A stretch of 64,000 nt of DNA from Rhyzopertha dominica (GCA_025024175.1 QCXZ01000041.1:9233786-9297785), one strand, 5' to 3'. Counted from the stretch's first letter, positions 1-13,155 are shown. Numbers and translations: made by a program. The notes: generated by a model from the sequence alone, not told the origin.

Positions 1-14
1 AGCAAAGTAAAATA

Positions 15-33
15 TTTTGAGCCGCGCTCAAAA
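15..33. repeat. Short perfect hairpin
   Basis: Eight-base arms (TTTTGAGC and GCTCAAAA) flank a three-base loop CGC. It could be the tip of an element cut by the window edge or a chance palindrome. No function is assigned. Confidence 0.3.
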
Positions 34-182
34 AAATAGTTTAACCAGAAGATAATCAATTTACTGCATTAATTCCTTTACGCAAAAACTCAAAATACAT
101 CACTTGCCTAATCAATAATGCAATAGAATGAAAGCTTAGCCTTTTTGGGTTAGACCACGTCTGATTTTGGAATAAGGTATAA

Positions 183-218
183 GGTCGTTTTACCCACACT
201 TGTAAGGGGCATCATCAG
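183..218 (-). other. CTGATGATG...AAACG motif of a retroelement 3' region
   Basis: Read on the minus strand, the segment starts CTGATGATGCCCC and ends GGGTAAAACGACC, with C-rich and G-rich halves that can pair. The layout (CTGAWGATG, a small stem, then GAAAC or similar) recurs at 18430-18462, 33113-33145, 40341-40369 and 57716-57748. From memory this arrangement is typical of terminal regions of Penelope-like elements. No coding sequence is recognisable beside this copy, so it is probably a relic. Confidence 0.35.
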
Positions 219-3200
219 GACAAGAATAAAAAGTAGGAAATATGGTGCAAACCTAACGCGAGAAAAACCTCCGAGCTGAGCCAAATCCTAAGGAGGAAAG
301 AAAATGAAAATCATAGATAACGTTGTACCTGGCGTTTTAATTACGATTTGCTATAGTTTCTGGACAATAAATATTTTACCTATGTAGTTTTGGAGTGATA
401 TTATTAAACATAAAAAACTTTTTCCTATTCTAATTTCAATCCGGGGACGTACTGTATATTTTATAAATTCCTCGAACCTCAAATTTTTAAAGAACCTGAA
501 ATAACGCCAATATGGCCCACTACAGGTCCACATACCGTGTTAATAAAGTCACTCTTAAATTCATAATATTGAGAGTGCTGTAGGACTTCTATCCTATGTG
601 GGCAACCTATATAAATAACACTAGAGACGTCGTTTAGATGAGCTTATTTACGTCGATTACAACCAATCTAACCGAATAGTATGTAATAACCATAAAAATA
701 CAGAAGTTTTAGATTACCATTAAGCATAGGAAGCTAATAAACGTTTTCATTAGTTGCTTAATGTAGTCATTAATCAAACAAGTCCTGCTTATGGTAATCG
801 GTTTCCNAAGCGACTGTTATCTAAATTGGAGTCATTTGATTTAACATATAGCATTGATAAAACTGACAAATCTTTATTATGTTTATCGCTTAGCATTACT
901 GTTATATTGAATTGACGTTTTATAATTTCTTTTCGCTTATTTACTTTCGCATCCATATTGAGTAGATTTCTTTGTAGAAATGCAGCTAGTTATATCCAAA
1001 CAGACAAACTTTGCAACACAATCCGTTCTTTCAGTTTTAAAGTGCGCTATTACATAAGTATTAGACATCTTCCAATAATTATAGCCTTGCGGGTCAGAGA
1101 CCACAAATTCTGTGTCGTTTAATGACTTTCAAGTCGTATTTATTTAGTTTGTGTAACCAAATGCATAATTTCTTTTGCGTTCAGTACGAATACGATAATT
1201 CTGAGCGTCGCACTGAAAGGCCGATAAGTGAATTTCAATTAGGTGTAACATCTACACGTCATTGTTGTATTATAACGTAACCGCAAACGTAATTATCGCC
1301 GTGAACTGTGCCACAAGCTAATGTTGACAAATCGTATTCTTGTTCCGTTAGGCAAGTAGTCGTACCTTTGGATGTCAGTGGCGGTCACAACGCGTGCACT
1401 TTGGAGATGGCATTTTGACAGAATACGACACAAATCGTGATAATCGGATGGCGAAATTATTAACCGGGCGCTGCGACATTTGCAAAATAACACCTCGGTT
1501 GAAATTTGCTTTTGTTAATCTCAAGAACAATTTGCAACGTAAGTTTGTTGGATCTTGCCACACAATTATATTTGTCGTGTTGAAGCAATTATTTTTAAAC
1601 TTTGAGAAGATTAGGAAATATAATATTGTTAAAAGAATTACCACAGAAGGTTTTAAAATAATTATTGAATCATCAAAACTATGATGGATCTGCAAAGACT
1701 CACACAGTTTGGTACACCTACCAGAAACAAACTAGAAAATAAGTTTACAACAGTCGAATTATATCTTTTAAAAGCAATTTAGGGTTAGATAAAAAACATT
1801 GAGACTTACCTTAACAGCTGTTAAAAATCCTCTTTACCGGAATTTACTACGTTGATATCTGTAACAAAAGAATAACGTAACCATATTAGGGTAATGAATG
1901 GTGTATGACAAATGTGCATATAGGGTTGCATAGTTGGGATGCCATATTGCACTACGTCTAAAATTTGCTATACGTTAGCCTTTTTGGTTTTCAATTTAGG
2001 GTTTTTAAAGAATCTAATTTATTGCTCCCAAATTTATATTTGTAGTTAACAGAACCATTGCTTATGTTTCCTCATATTTTTTGCCTTATATCCTCAGTGA
2101 GTGCTTTAAGAGATATTTGTTCTGTATACAGGTTCTTAAGGAATGACCTACAACAATCACTAATGTAAATGCGGGTGTCTAAATGAATGTTCAATACACT
2201 TGTCTGCGTATAATAATTTCAAGTAACTTGCAATGAGAGCGGAACACCCTCCAATAATATTGACATCAACAACTTGTCCAATACACATGCTATTCTTATT
2301 TTACAGGAATACAGAGCACCATCTGTCTGTTGGCAAAAATGCTTGTTGAAGATCGCCGCGTTATTGCAAACTTTCGCCCCATCATAGTTTTGGACTGAAG
2401 TATGTTGAACTGTTCCTTTACTTTGGAAATCACTAGTATGCCAACTGCACATATCGCTTATTCTACAAGAACCAAAAGGGTATCAAATAGTGGCAGTTTT
2501 CTGGAACCAGTAGATATCGTTATTTGCGTAATTCCATTTCAGTAAAAACAAAGGCCTTCTTCGTTCGTATTCTTTATTTGTTCCTTTCATGAACACGGCA
2601 AATTCTTGTAATTTTCATCATGGTTTCGATCTTGGACAATTCATACCTCCTTCTGGGTCATCCACTAGAAAAGCTTCGCTCATTTTCTAGTTTCTATTAC
2701 AAACTTCTTTTTACTCTTCGAGGACCAATCGTTTTTGTATCCTGAACTAATACTTTATGGCGAAAGAAACTTGCTTTTGTTTATTGCTGCAGTCATTTTG
2801 ACCACAGAATTAGACTATTTGAATAAACAAAATGGCAAAAAAGTATGTTAACAACGTTATCTTAATGATATTCAGTCAGTCAGTCATTGAGTAAGCTGTC
2901 GAGCTTTTACGCCTGTCCAAAATTTTACAATGAGATGAGTCAAAGAGCCTAGTGATGCTGCACAGGGGGAAAAGAAACAAAACACTACTGTCGTCTGTAG
3001 TTTCAAAATTTCCAGACTTTCAAAGTGTCACCATAACTCATCTAGGTAAAGATTCATACATTCTCATTCTTTTACTGTTCCTGCTGTGGATATCGTAGGA
3101 GTAGAAGTAAAGTATTAAAAATTTAACTAACCAAAGCAACCAAGCTTTGCACTATAAGAACGAAATATTAGACTAATTATAACTTACCCTAATTTAGTTG

Positions 3201-3789
3201 CCAGACTTTACAAAAGACACTTCGGCTTTACTTTTAGCAGGTAATGATAATGCTGCAAACTTTGTAAGCTTATTTTCTATTCTAGCTCAAACTAATTGGT
3301 CTGTCGTCGCTAATAAAGTTGATCCTAAATTCTCTTATCAGATCGGTATGTGCCACAAATAATAAACAAGTTCCTATCGTATATAGTCCACGATCTCCAT
3401 TTTTATTAAGATTAAGTAAAAGATTAAAGGCATAAAAACTAAGCTTCTAAAAAATTCGTAGAATTGACGGAACGTTCGCTGAAAGGCTATCTTATTCTTC
3501 CGAGTTGCATAAATTTTAAGAACATTATTTTACAGAATACACACGAAAGCGTAAATTCATTTGAAAATGCTAGTATGTAGTGTGTTATGTATAAAAAAAA
3601 GTTGCGTTATGTACTTGTGACGTCCAGACTTAAATACGGTTGTGTTGTCTGAGACATTTCATATCAATTCTAAGGGTGCTCGAATGAAAATTTTACCATG
3701 AAAATATGGCATACAAGACGCAGTTTTGATCCGACTGAGGTGAAACTTTTTAGTATATTATGTAATCGATTGCAATTAGGTGTGCAACA
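219..3789. other. AT-rich DNA without recognisable gene
   Basis: I see only short open frames with no family resemblance, for example overlapping frames on both strands near 1375-1695. The interval contains no recognised repeat edge or RNA gene. It has one ambiguous base near 807. Confidence 0.5.
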
Positions 3790-4260
3790 ACAAAATGACC
3801 TCGTTCCGTTTCTTAGAATTTTCGATAACGCTGTGTCGTAGTTTATCCTCCACGATGTTGATCGATGCGATGATGGGTGCCTTTAGCTCTTGAATAGTAG
3901 TAGGCTTTCTTGCATACACTTTAGACCTCAAAAGATTCTAAAATAAGAAGTCCAATGGGGTCAAATCGCATGACATCGGTGAGCAAACGCGATCGCCGTT
4001 TTAAGAAATAACGCGTTCGGGGGACTTTTGATGCAAAAGTCTTTGTTGCGTCGGCTATTTGGCAAATGGCACAGTTTACTGAAACCATATATCGTCCAGG
4101 ACCACAGTTTCGAATTCCGGCTACAAAAGTCCGTTTTTATTGTGTAATAGCGTACTCTGATCGCCGCAACTGCCTGTTCTGCGCCGTTTAAAAAAAAATA
4201 CCTACCAATGACAGCGTCAGCGCAAAAATCGCACCATATGGTCATTTTCTGTAGCTACAG
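3790..4260 (-). pseudogene. Decayed insect-type DDE transposase (DDE_3-like) relic
   Basis: The minus strand carries the C-terminal half of a transposase of the group related to Tc1/mariner and common in insects. In order it shows MTIWCDFCADAVIGRYFF (about 4192-4245), LDDIWFQ followed by a stop where the catalytic QDG is expected (about 4080-4110), then SCDLTPLDF with the third catalytic Asp region (about 3945-3975), and KVYARKPTTIQELKAPI (about 3875-3925). These blocks fall in at least two frames and are interrupted by several stops, so the gene is dead. The usual tail after the last block fades out near 3790. I found neither inverted terminal repeats nor the N-terminal helix-turn-helix. The family call rests on pattern memory of the WFQQDGA and RSCDLTPLDFFLWG signatures, and I am fairly sure of it. 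Confidence 0.8.
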
Positions 4261-4685
4261 CGGATTCTCAGCGATAACTCTGGTGCACGATATTGAAAAC
4301 TGTGTGCTGGGAGAAGAACCGTGCTGACCGAAAAAATGACGTAAAGCTAAGCGCGTGTTTTTAACGCTCGTTTTTGTAAAACGTCTACATTATTTATGCA
4401 CGCTGCCCAATCATGTATGGCTCCATGCTTCAATTTGTCAATGCCTAAACGACAAAAAAAATTGACACTTGTAAAAGCTTTTATGTTGATTTCCTTCAAA
4501 AACCCTTAGTTTATATCAGCATTGATGTAAGTAGAATTAACTGCAGAAGTACTTCTAATTTGTATTGTACAATAAGCCTATTGCGTTAAATTTAATTTTG
4601 AATCAGTCAGTATCAATTTCAAACGTTCCAATATTTAGCTCAATGTTCGGTCATAAAACAGAAAATATAAGAAATAGCTTACAAT

Positions 4686-5556
4686 CGGTGATGGGCGCGT
4701 AGAATACGCCACGTAGATTACGCTATTATCTACGCATAAACTATGTAGTATTCTACTTTAAAAGTTTACTGTAGAAAATAGCATTGTATAGATAAACAGA
4801 AATATTCAGCTTTTCAATGGTGTTCGTTTTCGGTACTGCTCAAAACGCTTCAAATGTCAATACTATTTTTGTATTTTATTATTTTCATTCCTTGGTGATT
4901 AAACGAAATACTACCTTAACTAGAGAAATGTCTAAACAATAACCTGTTTGGACATGCGTTAATTAAGGTTAGAACACCCGACTGCGCAGGACAAGCATGC
5001 TGGAGGCCTTAGTCGGTGAAAGACACTCTTCAATGACTGTAAGCTGTGATTTTATTGTCTTCCTTCTCTATAAACGGAAATAGACTGCCAGTTTCATACG
5101 CTACCCTATTGATCTAAAGCAGCAAGTTAAAGGTGATAAGTGGTTATTATGTAGTTAATACCTTCCTTTGGAGAAAAATCATTTTGTATCTGAAGCGTGC
5201 GGTTCCGAATTTGATAGCTTGCCAAAGATAAGTTTCCTAATATAGTCCTAGAAGGAAAGACTTTGAAACATATGCTTTATTATCTTTGTGCCCAAAGAAG
5301 TAAAAGCAGCCGTTTAGATAACATGATGATAAATAATGTTGTGTAGGTTTATAATATAAAACTGTATTAAATTTAATTTTTTTAAGGAATTAGAAACAAA
5401 ATAATCTCCATTAGTTTTAGCGTNTAGCTAATACACTTTAGTNGTAGTATACTCANTTTGTATTTTATACTTAAAATCTACACCAAACTGCTTTATCTAC
5501 ATTTTCTATGCGTGTATTGTAGAAAATTATAATTTACGCGTAAACGCCCAGCACTG
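4686..5556 (+). mobile_element. Non-autonomous hAT-like element, family A copy 1
   Basis: The left end reads CGGTGATGGGCGCGTAGAAT and the right end reads TAAACGCCCAGCACTG, giving imperfect terminal inverted repeats. Flanking octamers are CTTACAAT on the left and CTTACTAT on the right, which match at 7 of 8 positions as an aged 8-bp target duplication. Subterminal DNA is full of TCTACG and GTAGAA motifs. No transposase frame is present. It is homologous along its length to 37705-38455 and, inverted, to 10026-11425. Three single N bases fall inside it. Confidence 0.85.
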
Positions 5557-5989
5557 CTTACTATATTCGAACACAGTCGTCTTTTTGCTATTGATATGTT
5601 TTACTTTCTATAATAATGTTAACCATAAAGGTTTGACCCTTGTCTTTATAAACGTACTGAAGAAGGCAACTTTGGTAGCGATAACAAATAGACTCAATTA
5701 TTTTTAAACATGGACATTGAGTGTATCATTCAAAATCAAATTGTGTTCTTAATACAAAAATTGAGATAGTTTATAAAATATATATCGTTTTAAGTAGATC
5801 ATTTCCTCCAGCTTGTTCACGTGTTGTAAGTCTTAAGTGCGTTATTGCGAGATTTTGAAAACATGTCAGCTTTTTTTGTAAAATATATGTACTCCATCGC
5901 AATTTCGTGTTCACAACTTCTGCCTCCGAACTTTATCATATAATATTTGATATGCAAAGCCTCTGTTTAATACAGAATCACTACATAAA

Positions 5990-6560
5990 TGAACTTCTAA
6001 AGAAAGATCTCTCAGATTTCCCTGCCATAATCAAAAGCGAATCACCCCGGGCAAGAACCCTCCTCGGCCATTTCTCGCAACATCTGCTTTTTTAAAGTTC
6101 GTCGCGTCCTTCTATATTAATTCTTCGCCACCGCAGGACCATTAAGATTAACTTAAGCACACCCCCCGGGGCGAATCCACAACCCCCTCTCCCATTTAAT
6201 AAATATTCAACGTTCCGTGCCGTTTTCGCGAAATCTTTAAACGAACAATCGGGCCTGTGTGTAATACAGCGCCGCAGGCGAATTAAGTATTTTTATGCGA
6301 CGGCGAAACTAAAGGAATTCGCTGGGGCGTTGTAGTCAGATATAAATCAGAATCAGCGAAATGGAGATGCGGAAACTGCTACCGAATTCCGCCGGATCAG
6401 ATGCAGGAATAAATATTTCTTTATTAATCCCGCTATGAATTCCTGGGGAAACATAAAAATGGCGCCGCTGGACCGGAAATTCTGTTCATCTTGGGGTTAG
6501 GTAATCCCAAGAACGGCCGTAGGGCCTTAGGTGTAAATAGCGAGCTGAATTAGCACATGC
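5990..6560. other. CpG-rich, repeat-poor interval
   Basis: Compared with its surroundings this stretch looks richer in GC and CpG and has no visible transposon homology within the window. A 62-codon open frame overlaps its left part (5907-6095) but has no recognisable domain or splice context. A conserved non-coding or regulatory role is possible and cannot be shown from one genome. Confidence 0.3.
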
Positions 6561-6650
6561 TTGACGTGATGTGTCCCTAATAACGTCTTAAATACATTTT
6601 TCTGTTTCCAGTTATGGTACGTTTCGATGACGCTAAGTGATCTTTTAAAC

Positions 6651-7558
6651 CAGTGGCGGCTCCTCGGGGTAGACAAGGTAGGCACCGCCTACCTTGCAAT
6701 TTCAATCAACAATACCATAAAAAATAAACAATAATTAGCTAGAAATTCATAATTTTTTTAATGCAATTTGTTTACCAGTGCACCAGTGTTTATTTAATAT
6801 TTCATCTCACATTTACCCATACCGCTCAAAAATTACCAACCGCATTATTACGGCGAACGTTTAAATTGGGAATAGGCGACACAACTTGACCAACTAAAAT
6901 TCATTTGTATTTCTGTTCACGTCCTTCAGAATCTGCACCGTTAACGACCGCAGTTGACGGTTAACGTAGTAAAATCTTCGCGCATATAGATGCGTCTCAA
7001 GCGGAATGATCGGTCGCCTACGACAAACTTTGTATGGACTCGGGCTATTCGCATTGCGATTGCGAAAGCGGGCGATAGAGGTTTTAAATGACACCGGTAG
7101 ATGGCAGCAACTTGCAAGTGTAAGATTTTTACATTTTTTATCGTCTATTCAAAATGAAAGATCATAATAATCATGCAATAGGAAGACGTGACATAGGAAT
7201 ATGTTATATAAACTTTCAATATGCTCTGAGCTATTACAACACGGATAAGAGTAGGTGNTCTATTATTTAAATTAAGTACTGCTTTACAAGTTTCGTTTAC
7301 TTCTTTAGCGTTTTTGAGCTTATTATAGTTTGAGTTTTGCTAAATTCTTTGTTTAACAATCGATTTGGAAAAAAATAAGGTCGCTTAGAGCAGAAAACGA
7401 ATAAATGTGCTGTGGTATACGAATAAAAATAAATGATTGGCATTACCATTAAAATACACATATTCCAAGATCGAAGACAATAATAATTATAATTGATTAC
7501 GATTGATACGAGTATAAGGTGTCGCTTATCCTACTTGGAAGGTCACGAGCCGCCACTG
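6651..7558. mobile_element. Non-autonomous hAT-like element, family B
   Basis: Terminal inverted repeats are CAGTGGCGGCTC on the left and GAGCCGCCACTG on the right. The element is flanked by a perfect 8-bp target duplication TTTTAAAC (6643-6650 and 7559-7566). It is 908 bp long and encodes no transposase. Just inside the left end lies a perfect 10-bp inverted repeat (see 6674-6696). The terminal sequence and 8-bp duplication fit the hAT superfamily. Confidence 0.88.
6674..6696. repeat. Perfect subterminal hairpin in the family B hAT element
   Basis: Arms CAAGGTAGGC and GCCTACCTTG enclose the loop ACC. Its position next to the left terminus suggests a subterminal transposase-binding or fold site, which is inference. 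Confidence 0.6.
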
Positions 7559-7566
7559 TTTTAAAC

Positions 7567-10025
7567 ACACCTTTACAAGCCGNGGGTTCATACTTTTTAG
7601 TCACGAATTAAATTTTTTAAGCAGTTTTTAATGGCTAACATCAAGTCCGTGTTCCTTGCAATCAGTCTGTCAAAATATTCGATGCGGCTTGACAAGAAAC
7701 AAGCAATTTTGTATATTCTTTTTTTGAAAAATGAACCCAAACAATAATGAAAGTGAAGAAGGTGTTTTTAATTGGTCCTCCACTCGAATTTACTCAAGCC
7801 GCGGAATCGGCAATTGCTGTTTTACTACCGTAGAATTCAAAAGGTGAGTATGAACGTGCAAGAAAGCCAAACAAATTCATTATCTGAGAATGTGTTACTT
7901 GCTTATTACCAAAACCTTTCAAAAAAAGATGAAACCGTTCTCTTTGTGGGAAAATCGATTCAATGCTGTGGATGACAATCTAAAAATCAATGTTTAAACA
8001 AGCAAATACCCCAAGTTGTGTGCGTCTCCAAAGCGTAAATTAGACGCTTATAGACCTAAAAAGTCGAAAAATAGGATATTTCTTATTGCCTGCTCCACAC
8101 AGAACATTTATTTACAAAGTAAAGTAAATTAAGGAAAAGTAAAAAAAATAAAATCTTTTAGGTAGAGTTAATTTTTGGCTCAATGCGAACTTATTACGAA
8201 AAAGAATTAAACTCTGCCGTTTTATTTCACATTCCTGATACGAAAACAAAAATTGAACGTCAGTTTGTTACTGGAGGTAATTTTTGTCATACCTACAAGA
8301 AATTAAATTACCCGACTTTTCTTAAACTACCAGCGGGGAAAATGTACAAAGCAACCGATTTAAAATTGTCTGACCATGCTGCTTGCACTGGTCATTGCTT
8401 AAAAAGTTTCTCGTGGAACAATAAAATCGAGACAGCTACTAAAATTATGGATACTGTTTAAGATAATCCTGTGAAAAAAAATGCTGTAAATATTGANATT
8501 GCAATTGCTCAAAGTTCAAGCTTTGATGATAATGAAAGTGGATCTAGGATTGACTTCAGTTCAAATCAAGTAAATGAAGCAATTACAGCTAGTTTAATGG
8601 AAAATAACCGTTGAAAATCAATTATTTTGTTTAGCAATNTCCAAAATGTTTCTAATGTATAGATCAATAATTTAATAATTTTGTACTCTCACGTTGCTTA
8701 CTGATATGATAATAAACAAAATAATAAGACAATTTCCAAAATTTACTCGTTTTAGAAAATGTATAGTATGTAACTGGTTTTATAAACTTAATAGTCATTT
8801 TATTAAATAAAATAAAAAATTTATTAGTAAAACTCGTGACTAAAATTACTTTTATAAAGCTTAATACATATCATACTATTACATGAAAATGGACATTGAT
8901 GTTCGTTAGCTTTCTTTTAATCACATAATAATCTTCCAAATCTTCTAGCTCACCGTGCTCAAAATTAAGAATGGGATGGGGGGGGGGGGAAAGCGTTTTC
9001 AGACTGAAACAATCATAACGTTAAAATGAATTGTCTTGCCATTTAAATTCTTTTAGTTGATATTATTTTACCCACGTTATATCCGAACTTTATAATTTAA
9101 TGCCTATAAAAGTGTTCATAAGAGGGGATTTTAAACGTGTACGGTAGAGTTTCTTTACAGCAGACGTATTTCCGAGAGTAGAACTGCTCCATCAAATAAT
9201 ACATTTTTTTCTTACAAACTCTCATTCAGCGCCAGCATTTTCTGCTTCGCAGTTCTTAGAGCTGTAAACCGTGCCTTGTAAATACGTGCCTTTGGTGAGG
9301 TTCCCTCTGATATAGCGAGTTCGCTCCAGTGGACTTCGATCCCCGATAAAGGTTTTGTTGGGACTGTAAGAACAGCCACATTCCGCTCGAACAACACTTC
9401 AAAGCTTCTTATATCATATTTGCGACGCCCGCGACTATTTTCAGTATCGGGATGTGGATGACGAGGTGTCTGTCCCTCTTTCGACATAAGCACGGCTTGA
9501 GTTACTCTGCCTGTTCCCGTAGGTTCTTTGAAGATACAGTTCCCGGGACATAAGACTGATTTTATATAAGTTCCTGAGTTTTAAGCTTATATTGAATGCT
9601 TTAGGTTGAGAATGCCGCGATTCGTTTCAATTTTTTGAGGTTGGAGAGATAAATAAGTTCATTTGAAAGGTTAGATTAAAAAAATATTAAGTTTCCTTTA
9701 ATTCCATTTAAAACATTTTTAAAGTCTAGTCACTTTCAGCTATAGTGGAAGTTTATGTCAATTTTATTAATTTAATATAAATAATCTGCGGTAATTCTTT
9801 AAACTTCTGGCTAAAATACCTCATACTTTTCAGGAAATTTTATTAATTATGAATAATTCTGTTTCAAAACGTTTTCCCGTTCAATATCATTACATCAAAA
9901 GAAGAATTTAATGTAATTTGTTCTTATATTGTTTTATATACATACATGTAAACCTCTTTCTGCGTCATAATTAGTTGAATGTATAGTCTTCCAATTCTTA
10001 TAAGGTTATATTAGGGGTCCCTTTG
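7567..10025. other. AT-rich DNA with orphan open frames
   Basis: Two consecutive plus-strand frames (7772-7975, 67 codons; 8183-8461, 92 codons) have a soluble-protein-like composition but match no family I recognise. They are separated by stops and could be remains of a transposon accessory ORF. A run of twelve G bases lies at 8978-8989. A 93-codon minus frame at 9212-9493 is also unrecognised. Confidence 0.35.
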
Positions 10026-11425
10026 CAGTGATGTGCGTTTACGCGTAAATTATAGTTTTCTACGCTACATGCGTAGAAAATGTAGATTTTAAGTAGAAAA
10101 TATAAGACTAGTATATTATGGCTCAAATGTATTAAGTACATGCTAAAACAAAATGGAAATTAGTTTGATTCTAATTTCCCTGTTTTGATGGCTTCTCCCT
10201 GTGTCAAATTTCTTAAAATACTAAAAATTTTATAGTTTCTAATACGTTAAATGTATATAAGCAGTCGCTTTTTATTATATTAAAGTCTTCGCAAGTAAGA
10301 GGAAATCGACTTCTTATGTTAAAATAGTGTTTACTTTTCTTTCTTTGCCAAGCTTTCTATTTTTATTTCAAATAGTCGTCAGGACTATAAACATTTACAA
10401 TGGTACTTAGGTATAACAACATGTAACTGAACCTTGCTGAAAATGAGATTTATAATAAGGGGACAACTAAAACATGCAAAATACGATCCACTTATGTATA
10501 ATGTTATGTGGAATTTGAAGTTTTGATTAATTTGATTTTGATTAATGACAAAATCTGAAAGTAGCTACGTAGCCACCACATTTTTTTATAAATTTATAAC
10601 TGCACGATTTACTAAACACTTTAATTTTATTAACTCATGATTTTAATATGTTTGAGCCAATAAATAGGTGTAAATATTATTTTACAAACTTGCATATCAT
10701 GCTTCAGTAAGTAGTGAGGGTATACAAACGGTTTTTTTTTTCTTCTTTGAGACACAAAAGGCAAAGCATATGTTTACGACATCTTTCCTTCCACAACTAT
10801 ATTAAATTGTATTCCTAATACGCTTTCAGATTCGGTACCGCAGTTACAAGTTGATTTTTTTCCAAAGAATTTTTTTACTACAACTAGTTGGTCATCGTTA
10901 GTTGCTTCTTTAGACCAGTGTATCTAGTTCAGCAACAAGAACTGCTTGTGCACACTGTTGATCTGCTTTTAAAGAGGTTTTGATAAAAGAACATGAGTAG
11001 CTTATAAAATGTCTGTTTATAGAAAAGCAAGAAAATAAAATCGCAGTTTACAGTCATTAAGGAGTCCACTTGACCGATCTAGGGCTTCAAAGTGCTTTTG
11101 ACAACACGCTTGTTTTGTTTAGTCTGGTCTTCCGGCTCTAAGGTATGACCAAACATGTTATTGCTGTTTAGACATTTACCTAGTTAACGCCCTTACAAAG
11201 TAGTATTTCTTTTGCTTAACCAGGAATAAAAATAATAAAATACAAAATATTATTGGCAATTGTGACGTTTAGAGCAGCACTGGTAATGGACACCATTAAA
11301 AAACTAGATTCCTGTTTATCTACACAATGCTATTCTCTACAGTAGAATTTGAAAGTAGAATATTACATAGTTTACGCGTAGACAATAGCGTAATGTACAT
11401 GACGTATTCTACGCGCCCATCACTG
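10026..11425 (-). mobile_element. Non-autonomous hAT-like element, family A copy 2 (longest)
   Basis: The ends are CAGTGATGTGCGTTTACGCG on the left and CGCGCCCATCACTG on the right, inverted relative to the other two copies. The flanks carry a perfect 8-bp target duplication TCCCTTTG (10018-10025 and 11426-11433). At 1400 bp it is roughly twice the length of 37705-38455, so it either keeps more of the ancestral interior or contains a nested insertion. No transposase frame is recognisable. Confidence 0.88.
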
Positions 11426-11433
11426 TCCCTTTG

Positions 11434-13040
11434 TGTAAAAACCAATAGCCTCACTCACAGTGGGTTTACTGCAGGCCCATGGCCCTACCTTAAATTTATG
11501 TTTATTTCGGCCATCTACAAGCCGTTGCAGTCCAATATTATAAATTATCATTCTGTGTGGACAAGAAAATACGGTGCCATTTAGAACAGTTTTAGATGTG
11601 AATAATATGTAATATGGTGCTCGTATTATCATACATAAAGTACAGTTTATGGAGCTGTCAAAGCCCTATTCAAAATCGAGGTCAAAGCTGCATATGCATT
11701 TCAAAGTTTACCATGTTATGCAACGCTGCTGAGCGTCATCCGGCCCATTTGCAGCTGAATCTCCTCGTCGCTCTTGACAATTCAACCATATTCGCAGTAA
11801 ATGATTACTGATTATTAAATTCAAGCAACTATAGTGTAAACCCAGACGTATGCTAGTGCCAGGTAACTATTAAGAGCTCCTTTGTATGTTGCCGAAAATT
11901 TTTACATACAAAAACAATCGAAAATCGCAGATATTCACTTAACCTGAATGCTAGACCAAAATCTAAAATATAATTTTCTAGTTGCATATCTAATTGTCTT
12001 TATTGAACGCATTAAAAACTAAAAACTTAAGGTAACAATTTCAAGATTAACCAGAAAGTTGATTATAAGAATTTTGTAGTTCAAATGTACCATTTGTTGA
12101 AACAATGTACTTAAGCATATGATGAATGGTTTGAAAGCTGTCGAAGCCCATCAAACATTACTTTCGCTGTATAAAAAGTCGAACACCTCTAGCGGCAAAT
12201 AATAGGCCTTCTTCCTGATCATTAAACAAATTACAATAGAAAGTCGAGATAGGTATCACGTAGTTGGTAATCGTGCAAAATTTCAAAACACGATTAAAAG
12301 CCATCACGACCAGTCTCTAACCACGAATACGTGTAATAGCTGTTCTTATCTGTCTATTAACATTGCTTCTGCTAGATTTGTCGAGTGAAATACATGCCTG
12401 CTTACTTTGTGATATCGTGTTGATGGTTCTTCAAATACCATGTACGGTGTACTCTTCCTAACAATAAGGAAGTTATTTTACTGTGTTTGTTAGAAGCTCT
12501 GAGAATATTTCGTACTACGGTTTTAAAAGCGCATTAGTTACTAGCGTATGTTCTTTATCCTTCACGCGAATTTAACCAAACTCAGTGACAATAGAATTCG
12601 TTTGCAACAGCATGACTTTTTCATTTGCTGAAGAGATCTCACGAACTATGACATTTTTATCCGTGATGAGCCAAGAGTAAAATATGTTAAGGCTGTTTTT
12701 TCGGCTCAGTATGGAAACATAATGGAGATTAGCGGTGATCTAACATTTAACCTTCAGTTGAACTTTTTTGCGGATATTTATTCTGCAATTGAAGCCTCTC
12801 ACATCGTGGCATTCAGGAACATCGGGCGAAATGTCATCCTAAATGGAACTATTGGATCGAATATCGCTAACCGGAGACTATCCTCTTTCGTTGTTGCTAT
12901 AGTATCTTAATGGAATTAAATTACTACATGAGTTTTTAGTTTCTTAATAATTACCATATGTCACTAATTACATGGTTATAAGTGTTCACAACCATTGGAC
13001 TATTGCCACTGGCGCTATGTGGTTTTATGCCTAAAATAGT
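11434..13040. other. AT-rich DNA without recognisable gene
   Basis: Only short frames on both strands are present, such as 11614-11811 and 12722-12910, with no recognisable domains. No repeat edge was found. Confidence 0.45.
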
Positions 13041-13051
13041 CAAACGCTTAT

Positions 13052-13155
13052 ATGTGCTATGCTGTCTGCACCGCACCCAACTACAGACAGATCTGTTTCG
13101 ATATTGTTATAGCTTATCATTGTAATTTAGGTTAAGTGATGACAGCATACCATAG
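13052..13155. mobile_element. Short hairpin MITE-like repeat, copy 1
   Basis: The left arm contains CTATGCTGTCTGCACCGC and the right arm GTGATGACAGCATACCATAG, which pair imperfectly. The sequence is clearly related to 27806-27911. No coding capacity and no clear target duplication are seen. Confidence 0.6.

Noticed and set aside
7100..7558. A transposase remnant inside the family B hAT element
   Set aside because: No frame in the interior resembles a hAT transposase, so the element is treated as non-autonomous.
8183..8461. 92-codon plus frame that looks like soluble protein
   Set aside because: I could not place it in any family. The flanking frames are interrupted, so it is noted only as an orphan frame.
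8978..8989. Run of twelve G bases as a quadruplex or regulatory element
   Set aside because: It is a simple homopolymer that may also be a sequencing or assembly artefact.
9212..9493. 93-codon minus frame
   Set aside because: No domain or splice context, and the amino-acid pattern does not suggest a protein family.
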